The notes below the pieces were generated by a model. That model was not told the DNA's origin, searched no databases, and saw nothing but the letters and a program-made list of their open reading frames with translations. A stretch of DNA of 5,218 nucleotides, taken from positions 1-5,218 of the forward strand of contig JAHJUH010000082.1 of NCBI GenBank assembly GCA_018829245.1, written 5' to 3'. This document shows positions 1-5,218 of this stretch, piece after piece. The first letter of the stretch is position 1; each line of letters opens with the position of its first letter. This stretch comes from Patescibacteria group bacterium (GTDB lineage Bacteria; Patescibacteriota; Minisyncoccia; Portnoybacterales; UBA2143). The position numbers and the translations under genes were made by a program.

Positions 1-1
1 A

Positions 2-736
2 AAAAATCTTGGTTTTACAGGAGGGAATAATATAGGAATTAAACAAGCAAAAGGGGAAATTCTTTTTTTACTAAATGATGATACTAAAATTCATCCTAAT
101 TTAATTGAAGTTTTAGTTAAAGAATTAAAAAGTTCTTCAAAAATAGGTATTGTTGGACCAAAAATATATTTTATGGACGAGCCAAAGAAAATTTGGTTTG
201 CTGGTGGTAGAATAGATTGGTTTAAAGGAAAAACTTTTCATTTGGGAAAGAATTTAACAGATAAAGAATTGATAAATGATTCAAAAAAAGAAGTTGATTT
301 TATTACTGGCTGTGCTTTAATGATTAAAAAAGAAGTTGTGGATAGGATTGGTTTATTTGATGATAAGTTCTTTGCCTATTACGAAGACGCTGATTTATGT
401 CAAAGGGCGAAAAAGATTGGTTATCAGATTATTTATGTTCCTTTTGGTGGAGTTTGGCACGTTAAATCAGCCACAGCTAGTAATGTTTTTATGGATGATA
501 TCCAAGGGAAATATTTTAAGATGCTTGGTCGCTATTTGAAATTTTCAATTTTTTTAAAATGGAAGAATTATAGGAATCGTTTTGTCTTTTTTATGAGGTA
601 TGCGAAATTTATTTACAAAATAACTTTTTTAATAAAGTTTATCTTTGTTTTTACACCCAAATTTTTATGGATGATTACTGGCCAAGCATTAATATCATTA
701 ATTAAAATAGCTAAAAAGCACATTTATGAATTTTAA
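2..736 (+). CDS. GT2 family glycosyltransferase (rhamnosyltransferase-like), 5'-truncated
   Basis: This is the C-terminal 244 residues of a family 2 glycosyltransferase (GT-A fold), which transfers a sugar from a nucleotide-sugar donor at the cytoplasmic face of the membrane. The frame is open from base 2, well before the first in-frame ATG at 173, so that ATG is internal. Fragment residues 2-13 read NLGFTGGNNIGI, the nucleotide-sugar-binding signature of RfbF/WcaE-like rhamnosyltransferase relatives. LLNDDT (23-28) supplies the DxD-type metal-binding aspartates, TGCALM (102-107) the acceptor-side segment, and YYEDADL (126-132) the ED motif with the likely catalytic base. The last roughly 60 residues are hydrophobic and basic and probably associate with the membrane. 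About 70-80 N-terminal residues, including the first donor-binding strand, should lie left of the window, judging by family length. The end overlaps the radical SAM gene by 11 bases. The fold is secure; donor and acceptor are unknown. Confidence 0.93.
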   Translation, partial: KNLGFTGGNNIGIKQAKGEILFLLNDDTKIHPNLIEVLVKELKSSSKIGIVGPKIYFMDEPKKIWFAGGRIDWFKGKTFHLGKNLTDKELINDSKKEVDFITGCALMIKKEVVDRIGLFDDKFFAYYEDADLCQRAKKIGYQIIYVPFGGVWHVKSATASNVFMDDIQGKYFKMLGRYLKFSIFLKWKNYRNRFVFFMRYAKFIYKITFLIKFIFVFTPKFLWMITGQALISLIKIAKKHIYEF

Positions 737-1805
737 TTCTTTATTAAAAAGTTACGATAAAACTCATTTTAAATTTTTTTTAAGATCTTTATTAAGAAGG
801 TCTAGTCCTTTTTATAGTTTAATTTTCCAAGTAACCAATGTCTGTAATTCAAGATGTATTACTTGTTTTAATTGGAAAATTTTGAATAAAAATATTGACA
901 AAGAACTAACTTTAGAAGAAATAGATAAATTTACTGAAAAAATAGGCAATTTAAATACAGTAACCATTGGTGGAGGAGAACCATTTTTAAGAAATGATTT
1001 GCCGGAAATTATTGATTGTTTTGATAAAAATAATAATCTTTTAGCAGTAGCTATCCCGACTAATTGTTTGTCAGTTAATAAAATTTTGAGTAAGACAGAG
1101 AAAATATTAAATAATTTTAGAGGAGAAGTTAAAATTGGTTTATCTATAGATGACATAGGTGAAGATCATGATAAAATCAGAGGCATAGAAGGTAATTTTG
1201 AAAAAGTTTTAGAAACTTATCGTGGTTTAGCCGAATTAAAGAAAAAATATCCTAAATTAAGATTAAGGTTATGCGCTACTGTATTTAATTTAAATATTAA
1301 TAAGATAGTTGATTTATTAAAATATATTAGGGAAAATATGCCAATGATAGATTTTTTTGGTGGATTAGAATTATTGAGAGGAAATTATAATCAAAGCCAA
1401 GTTAAAGAAGTAAAGCCAGATGAACTTATTCAAATCATTGAAGCAATAGAAAGAGAAGTCAAAGATGAGAAAAGTCTTTATAAGAGAGTTATTAGTCCAA
1501 TGTATTATAAGTTAGCTTTAGATATTTTAAAGAAAAAAAAGCAAATTATTCCTTGTCGTATTTCAGCTTTTTATCCAGTTATTGATGCTTTAGGTAATAT
1601 TTACCCTTGTGAAAACAGGGATAAAATTGGTAATTTAAGGGAATTTGATTATGATTTAATTAAGATTTGGCAATCAAAAAAAGCAAAAGAAATAAGAAGA
1701 TCAATTAGAAAAAAAGAATGTTATTGTACACATTCTGCTTACCAGATTCCTAATATTTATTTAAGTCCAAAAATGATTTTAAAAATTATTAGAGGCAAAT
1801 ATTAA
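726..1805 (+). CDS. Radical SAM protein with SPASM-like C-terminal cysteine region
   Basis: This 359-residue protein cleaves S-adenosylmethionine to a 5'-deoxyadenosyl radical using a 4Fe-4S cluster. The cluster ligands are C40, C44 and C47 in the canonical CX3CX2C motif (CNSRCITC). GGGEP at 82-86 is the SAM amino-group-binding motif, and the (beta/alpha) barrel continues to about residue 240. A C-terminal region has C277, C295 (after LGNIYP, the G-x4-C pattern of SPASM domains) and C332/C334 (CYCTH). It therefore resembles SPASM/twitch enzymes that bind auxiliary clusters. I recall relatives near glycosyltransferases having CxCTHxC; here the third position is A338. Residues 1-33 are basic and hydrophobic and may contact the membrane. 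The ATG at 726 overlaps the upstream gene by 11 bases with no clear Shine-Dalgarno, so translational coupling is likely. The substrate is unknown; the context suggests a sugar, glycan or lipid precursor rather than a peptide, since no small precursor-peptide gene is evident nearby. Confidence 0.93.
   Translation: MNFNSLLKSYDKTHFKFFLRSLLRRSSPFYSLIFQVTNVCNSRCITCFNWKILNKNIDKELTLEEIDKFTEKIGNLNTVTIGGGEPFLRNDLPEIIDCFDKNNNLLAVAIPTNCLSVNKILSKTEKILNNFRGEVKIGLSIDDIGEDHDKIRGIEGNFEKVLETYRGLAELKKKYPKLRLRLCATVFNLNINKIVDLLKYIRENMPMIDFFGGLELLRGNYNQSQVKEVKPDELIQIIEAIEREVKDEKSLYKRVISPMYYKLALDILKKKKQIIPCRISAFYPVIDALGNIYPCENRDKIGNLREFDYDLIKIWQSKKAKEIRRSIRKKECYCTHSAYQIPNIYLSPKMILKIIRGKY
1791..1795 (+). promoter_or_regulatory. 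Shine-Dalgarno-like site for the second GT2 gene
   Basis: AGAGG, with core GAGG at 1792-1795, ends 9 bases before the ATG at 1805. It is the best-placed ribosome binding site in the window and supports that start. It lies inside the last codons of the radical SAM gene. Confidence 0.5.
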
Positions 1806-2710
1806 TGAGGTTAAGTGTTGTTATACCAACCTATAACAGAAAGGATGCTTTAGTTGAAACGCTTAAAGCGTTTTCCCGTCAATCATACAAGGATTTTGAA
1901 GTTATTATTGTAGACGATGGAAGTACTGATGGAACTGGAGAAATTATTAAAAAATTAAATTTGCCTTTTGAAATACAATATATTTTTCAACAAAACAAAG
2001 GTCCAGCCAGCGCTAGGAATTTAGGTATTAAACACTCAAAAGAGGAAATCATCTTTTTTACTGGAGATGATATTATACTTTCTAATAATTTATTAGAAGA
2101 GCATATTAAAAATTATTATAATTCTGGCGAAAATTTGGCGGTTTTAGGTTATACTCAATGGGCGCCTCAAATTAAAATAACTCCTTTTAAAAAATATATT
2201 GCCAATTATCATTTTGCTTATTCTTCTATTAATAACAAAGAAGATGTTTATTGGGGATACTTTTTTACTTCCAATATTTCTATTTACAAAAGATTATTAG
2301 AAAAGGCTGGTTTATTTGATGAAGAATTTCCTTATGCTGCGTATGAAGATACAGAATTAGGATATAGATTATCTCAACAAGGTATGAAAATGATTTTTAA
2401 CAAAGAAGCCATTGCCTATCATAATCATAATATGAATTTTAAAAGTTATCAAAGAACTATGTTAAACAAAGGAATATCTTCTGTTATTTTAGTTAAAAAA
2501 GTTCCTTCTTTAAAAAGAAAAGCTAGTTTTAAAGAAACTAAAAATCCGATTAAGTTATTTTTTAAAAAACTTATTTTTAATGTTTTTGTTATTTCAATAT
2601 TAACAGAAATTATTTGTTTTTTAGATAAATTATTTGTTCCTTTGCCAAAAGTTTGTTATGCTAAGATTATGGATTATTATCGTGTACAAGGAATAAAAAA
2701 AACACAATGA
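1805..2710 (+). CDS. GT2 family glycosyltransferase
   Basis: This complete 301-residue family 2 glycosyltransferase opens with the usual N-terminal strand SVVIPTYNR (4-12). VDDGSTDGT (36-44) binds the nucleotide-sugar, KGPASARNLGI (65-75) is the next conserved donor-site block, and FTGDDII (85-91) holds the metal-binding aspartates in a GDD rather than plain DxD arrangement. GYTQW (115-119) and YFFTSNISI (152-160) line the acceptor side, and AYEDTELGYRL (179-189) is the ED motif with the predicted catalytic base. The C-terminal part from about 235 is basic, then hydrophobic around 250-268, consistent with peripheral membrane binding; there is no multi-pass segment. The start codon shares its A with the preceding TAA (TAATG) and has the best-placed ribosome binding site of the window. 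The stop TGA overlaps the next ATG in an ATGA arrangement. The sequence differs clearly from the upstream GT2, so the two probably add different sugars. Linkage and donor cannot be deduced. Confidence 0.95.
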   Translation: MRLSVVIPTYNRKDALVETLKAFSRQSYKDFEVIIVDDGSTDGTGEIIKKLNLPFEIQYIFQQNKGPASARNLGIKHSKEEIIFFTGDDIILSNNLLEEHIKNYYNSGENLAVLGYTQWAPQIKITPFKKYIANYHFAYSSINNKEDVYWGYFFTSNISIYKRLLEKAGLFDEEFPYAAYEDTELGYRLSQQGMKMIFNKEAIAYHNHNMNFKSYQRTMLNKGISSVILVKKVPSLKRKASFKETKNPIKLFFKKLIFNVFVISILTEIICFLDKLFVPLPKVCYAKIMDYYRVQGIKKTQ

Positions 2711-4278
2711 AAAAAAATATTATTTTAATAATTATTATTTTGTTTTTGCTTTCAATGGTTGTTCACTTCCTGCCAGTTTGGAAGAAAGGTTATTCTTTTA
2801 GTCCTATGGGAGGGGATTTAATTTTAGCTAGGAATTTAGCTTTAACTGGCCAATATAAAGTAGAAAGCGAGAATAATATTGTTTTGTCTTCAGAGAGAAT
2901 TCAAGATAAAGGAATTCCTTGTAATTGGGGTAATAAATTAACTTCCCTTATTTATGGTCAAATATTTAAAGTTTTTGGTTTTCATCAAGATTTACCTTTA
3001 TATATTTCTTTGATTTTATGGGCTTTAACTGGTTCACTTCTTTTTTTACTTGTTTTAAAATTATTTAATTTAAAATTAGCCGTAATTTTTGGCTTGATTG
3101 ATATTTTTGTACCTGTTCTTACTCAGGGTTCTTTAATGTCTGGTTTTTATGAATGGGCTATGCTATTTTTTGTGATTGGGCTTTTATTCTATTTATATAA
3201 AAAAGAAACCGGAAAAATTAATTTAATTTTAGCCAGTTTCTTTTTTGGATTAGCTGCTTTAGCTAGAAACGCTTTTTTGGTTTCTTTTATTCCTTTTGTT
3301 ATATATGATTTTTGGAAGAATAGATCTTGGAAAAGGGTAATTATTTTTGTTTTACCTTTTATTTTGCTTTGGAGTATTTATTTAATCCCTGATTATATTC
3401 AAGGCACGCCAAATGCTTATTTATCTTCTAATGATACTAGTTTTGGTGTGTATGGTCATTTATTTCCTGATCCATATACTTTCCATTTTGAAAAAGATGA
3501 ATATATTCAAAGTATTACAGGGACTTCTCATTATACTTTTTCGCAGTTCTTATTAAAATATGATTATTCTGTTAGTTTTAAGAATAAGCTAATAATGTAT
3601 TTTGCCTCAATTAAATTTTATCCCAAAGAGTTTTCTAAATTAATTATTACAGGTGGTCCATTAATAATTTTATTCTTAATAGCTGGGTTAATGTATTTAT
3701 ATAGAAAAAAAAGATTCCTTTTTAATTTGTTTATAATTTGGGGCGTTGTTTGGTATATGTTATTGGTTATTTTAAAAACAAATAATTGGGATCATTTTTT
3801 GGAGTTAAGATTTCCAATTGTTCTTTTAATTTCTATAGGTATTTATTGGCTAATTGATTTTATTTTAAATTTATCCATTCAAGAAAGATTTAAATATCTT
3901 ATAATCTTAGTTTTATCTTTCTCTCTCTTTTTACATTTTGTTCAGGCAAATAAATGGATGTTTCATGAAGAATATGATACTTCTAAAATAGAAATTATTA
4001 TGCAAATGGCTAAGAATATTAATCAAAAACAATTAGATAAGCAAAATGATGTTATTGCCGTAAGTATACATCCTTCTATTCTTCAGGCCTTAAATTATTA
4101 TACTGATTTAAATATTATTTATTTTGATTTAGATACTGTTGAAAAATTATTAGATCAAGATAAACTTTCTTGGGCTTTTGAACAATTTGGTGTAACTAAA
4201 ATAATTGGTTTTAACTCCAATTTAAGTCAAGAAATAATAGAACAAACTGGCATAGAAAATATAATTAGTTTGGAATAA
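2707..4278 (+). CDS. Multi-pass membrane protein, probable GT-C (ArnT/PMT_2-like) glycosyltransferase
   Basis: This 523-residue integral membrane protein resembles GT-C enzymes, which move a sugar from a polyprenyl-phosphate donor to an acceptor on the outer face of the membrane. Hydrophobic segments lie near 4-24, 97-118, 122-142, 150-165, 172-201 (long, possibly two helices), 210-229, 313-332, 337-356, 368-388 and 395-413. The first long loop contains GGDLILARNLALTGQY (35-50). This matches the D-x4-A-R-x-L pattern after helix 1 of the PMT_2/GT39 group, making D37 the candidate catalytic or metal residue. GLAALARNAFLV (181-192) and ELRFPIVLL (366-374) match further segments typical of that group. 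Residues about 414-523 form a polar C-terminal domain that I do not recognise. The gene overlaps its upstream neighbour by 4 bases (ATGA); a possible AAGGA lies 14 bases before the ATG, too far to be convincing. The assignment rests on pattern similarity; an O-antigen polymerase-like or uncharacterised membrane protein is possible but less likely. Confidence 0.82.
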   Translation: MKKNIILIIIILFLLSMVVHFLPVWKKGYSFSPMGGDLILARNLALTGQYKVESENNIVLSSERIQDKGIPCNWGNKLTSLIYGQIFKVFGFHQDLPLYISLILWALTGSLLFLLVLKLFNLKLAVIFGLIDIFVPVLTQGSLMSGFYEWAMLFFVIGLLFYLYKKETGKINLILASFFFGLAALARNAFLVSFIPFVIYDFWKNRSWKRVIIFVLPFILLWSIYLIPDYIQGTPNAYLSSNDTSFGVYGHLFPDPYTFHFEKDEYIQSITGTSHYTFSQFLLKYDYSVSFKNKLIMYFASIKFYPKEFSKLIITGGPLIILFLIAGLMYLYRKKRFLFNLFIIWGVVWYMLLVILKTNNWDHFLELRFPIVLLISIGIYWLIDFILNLSIQERFKYLIILVLSFSLFLHFVQANKWMFHEEYDTSKIEIIMQMAKNINQKQLDKQNDVIAVSIHPSILQALNYYTDLNIIYFDLDTVEKLLDQDKLSWAFEQFGVTKIIGFNSNLSQEIIEQTGIENIISLE

Positions 4279-4279
4279 A

Positions 4280-4318
4280 ATGGCGTTTATTTTTAATCTT
4301 AAATTTCCAAATTTTTTT
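4280..4318 (+). other. Probable frameshifted 5' end of the methyltransferase gene
   Basis: An ATG at 4280 begins one base after the TAA of the membrane-protein gene and is preceded by GGA at 4272-4274, a weak ribosome binding site. It encodes MAFIFNLKFPNFFV and stops at TGA 4322-4324. The run of seven T at 4312-4318 lies just before the stop. Removing one T would join this frame to the methyltransferase frame and give a protein of about 254 residues. This spacing fits the tight packing of every other junction in the cluster. A sequencing or assembly indel, a real mutation, transcriptional slippage, or a chance short frame are all possible. Confidence 0.45.
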
Positions 4319-5045
4319 GTCTGATATTATCTATAAAGGCGAAGGCGAACTTCTTTTTTTAAATTATTTGACTAATAAATCAATGACTATTTTTCAAAAA
4401 AAATATTGGGAAAGAGATAAATTGAATAAGCGGAGATCTCCTTGTCATCCCTGTGTTAAAGAATACGTTGTTTCTAAAATTAATGAGATTCAAAAGGTTG
4501 TATCTATAAATAAAAAAGATACTCTTTTAGATGTTGGGTGTGGTAATGGTTTTTTTAGTTATTATTTTGATAAAATATGCGATACTACTGGAGTAGATTA
4601 TTCAGAAAAAATGATTGAATTAAATCCAATCAAAAATAAATATATTATGGATGCTAATAATTTAAAATTTGAGGATAATTCATTTGATATTGTTTTTTGC
4701 CATGCTTTTTTACATCATTTAGATACAATAGATAAAGCAATTGAAGAAATGATAAGAGTTTCCAGAAAATATGTTATTATATTAGAACCAAATAGAAATA
4801 ATCCATTTATGTTTTTATTTTCTACTTTAGTTAAAGAAGAAAGAAGGGCCTTAAAATTTTCTTTGACTTATTTGAAAAATAAATTAAATAAAAATAATTT
4901 AAGAATTATTTCTGCTTTTTCTTATGGTCTTATTGTTCCTAATAAAACTCCAAAAATTTTACTCCCATTTATAAGATTATTTAATTTCAAGCAATTTTTT
5001 GGCATGACTAATTTTATTATTGCTGAAAAAATAAAAAACTTTTAA
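4317..5045 (+). CDS. Class I SAM-dependent methyltransferase (Methyltransf_11-like)
   Basis: This Rossmann-fold enzyme transfers a methyl group from S-adenosylmethionine to a small molecule, probably a sugar or lipid intermediate given the neighbours. Counting from the TTG at 4317 (242 residues), motif I is LLDVGCGNG (70-78). GVDYSEKM (92-99) carries the acidic residue expected to bind the SAM ribose. DNSFDIVFCHAFLHHL (120-135) is the motif II region, followed by IRVSR (146-150) and ILEPNRNNP (155-163). The later blocks EERRALKFS (174-182) and PNKTP (208-212) fit a methyltransferase subgroup I recall from polysaccharide clusters. The start is uncertain. TTG 4317 lies within the T tract and has no ribosome binding site. 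ATG 4383 would give 220 residues and keep the whole core, also without a ribosome binding site. ATG 4280 would be natural if the T7 tract carries an indel. C43 and C46 form a CHPC element in a region that is usually cysteine-poor as I remember it. The methyl acceptor is unknown. Confidence 0.9.
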   Translation: MSDIIYKGEGELLFLNYLTNKSMTIFQKKYWERDKLNKRRSPCHPCVKEYVVSKINEIQKVVSINKKDTLLDVGCGNGFFSYYFDKICDTTGVDYSEKMIELNPIKNKYIMDANNLKFEDNSFDIVFCHAFLHHLDTIDKAIEEMIRVSRKYVIILEPNRNNPFMFLFSTLVKEERRALKFSLTYLKNKLNKNNLRIISAFSYGLIVPNKTPKILLPFIRLFNFKQFFGMTNFIIAEKIKNF

Positions 5046-5048
5046 TCA

Positions 5049-5218
5049 ATGAAAGTACTATTAATTAATCCACCTCGTTTTAATGAAATTTTAGCTGATA
5101 ACCCGGCCTTTATTGATGAAGAGCGGGGATTTAATCCTCCTCTGGGCTTGCTTTATTTGGCTGGTTATTTAAAAAAGCGAAGTGTTCATCAAGTTTTTGG
5201 TTTAGATGCTCAAGTTGA
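5049..5218 (+). CDS. B12-binding-domain radical SAM protein, N-terminal fragment
   Basis: Only the first 56 codons and two bases are present; the gene runs off the right edge. The start MKVLLINPPRFNE, then ERGFNPPLGLLYLAGYL at 28-44 and a DAQ at 53-55, is the recognisable N-terminus of the cobalamin-binding-domain radical SAM family (BchE-like architecture). The Rossmann-like B12 domain precedes the radical SAM barrel. Members are usually around 450-550 residues and perform methylations at unreactive carbon or phosphorus, or ring-forming and rearrangement reactions. The radical SAM cysteines would lie beyond the window, so the second domain is inferred from the family only. The ATG follows the methyltransferase stop by three bases, with no visible Shine-Dalgarno, pointing to the same transcript. 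Together with the upstream SPASM-like radical SAM enzyme and the methyltransferase, it suggests a modified glycan or lipid product. Confidence 0.85.
   Translation, partial: MKVLLINPPRFNEILADNPAFIDEERGFNPPLGLLYLAGYLKKRSVHQVFGLDAQV

Noticed and set aside
173..175. ATG as the start of the first glycosyltransferase
   Set aside because: The frame is open to base 2 and encodes the NLGFTGGNNIGI and LLNDDT motifs upstream, so the gene is truncated by the window edge and this ATG is internal.
336..539. Open frame of 67 codons inside the first glycosyltransferase
   Set aside because: It lies in another frame of a gene with clear GT2 motifs throughout and has no recognisable content; it is a shadow.
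812..1156. Minus-strand open frame of 114 codons opposite the radical SAM gene
   Set aside because: It is antisense to the CX3CX2C and GGGEP region of a clear radical SAM protein, and its product looks like a reverse reading of AT-rich coding DNA.
2708..2710. Possible recoding of TGA as glycine (code 25)
   Set aside because: The TGA forms a classic ATGA overlap with the next gene, and reading through it reaches a TAA within a few codons; TGA behaves as a stop.
2909..2920. Perfect 12-base palindrome AAGGAATTCCTT
   Set aside because: It lies within the membrane-protein coding sequence, has no loop or repeat copies, and such short palindromes are expected by chance.
4279..4316. Promoter or terminator between the membrane protein and the methyltransferase
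   Set aside because: This is the longest apparent gap, but it holds no stem-loop, and -10-like hexamers are uninformative at this AT content; it is better explained as a frameshifted coding start.

Overview
The window is a dense, one-directional gene cluster, all on the + strand, for building and modifying a surface or lipid-linked glycan. The DNA is very AT-rich (about 23% G+C in one line I counted, and similar by eye elsewhere), with many A and T homopolymers. TGA works as a stop codon: the second glycosyltransferase ends in an ATGA overlap with the next gene, and reading through the TGA soon meets a TAA. This argues against the TGA-as-glycine code of Gracilibacteria and Absconditabacteria. 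Low G+C, tightly overlapping genes, weak Shine-Dalgarno signals and the protein families suggest an uncultured bacterium, possibly a Patescibacteria/CPR (Parcubacteria-like) lineage. That assignment is an inference, as no marker gene is present.

Layout: (1) 2-736, C-terminal part of a GT2 glycosyltransferase, cut by the left edge; (2) 726-1805, a radical SAM protein with a SPASM-like cysteine tail; (3) 1805-2710, a second, complete GT2 glycosyltransferase; (4) 2707-4278, a multi-pass membrane protein resembling GT-C (ArnT/PMT_2-type) transferases; (5) about 4280-5045, a class I SAM-dependent methyltransferase whose 5' end looks frameshifted at a T7 tract; (6) 5049-5218, the start of a B12-binding-domain radical SAM protein, cut by the right edge. 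Junctions are overlaps of 11, 1 and 4 bases or gaps of 38 bases (1 base if the methyltransferase starts at 4280) and 3 bases. There is no room for internal promoters or terminators, so a single transcript is likely.

The plausible joint role is as follows. The GT2 enzymes add sugars from nucleotide-sugar donors on the cytoplasmic face. The GT-C-like protein adds a sugar from a polyprenyl-phosphate donor on the outer face. The methyltransferase and the two radical SAM enzymes modify the sugar, the lipid carrier or another small molecule. Substrates cannot be read from the sequence. I found no RNA genes, CRISPR arrays, mobile elements, terminators or intergenic stretches over 300 bases. The most useful points for a second look are the likely frameshift at 4312-4318 and the incomplete C-terminal cysteine motif in the radical SAM protein.
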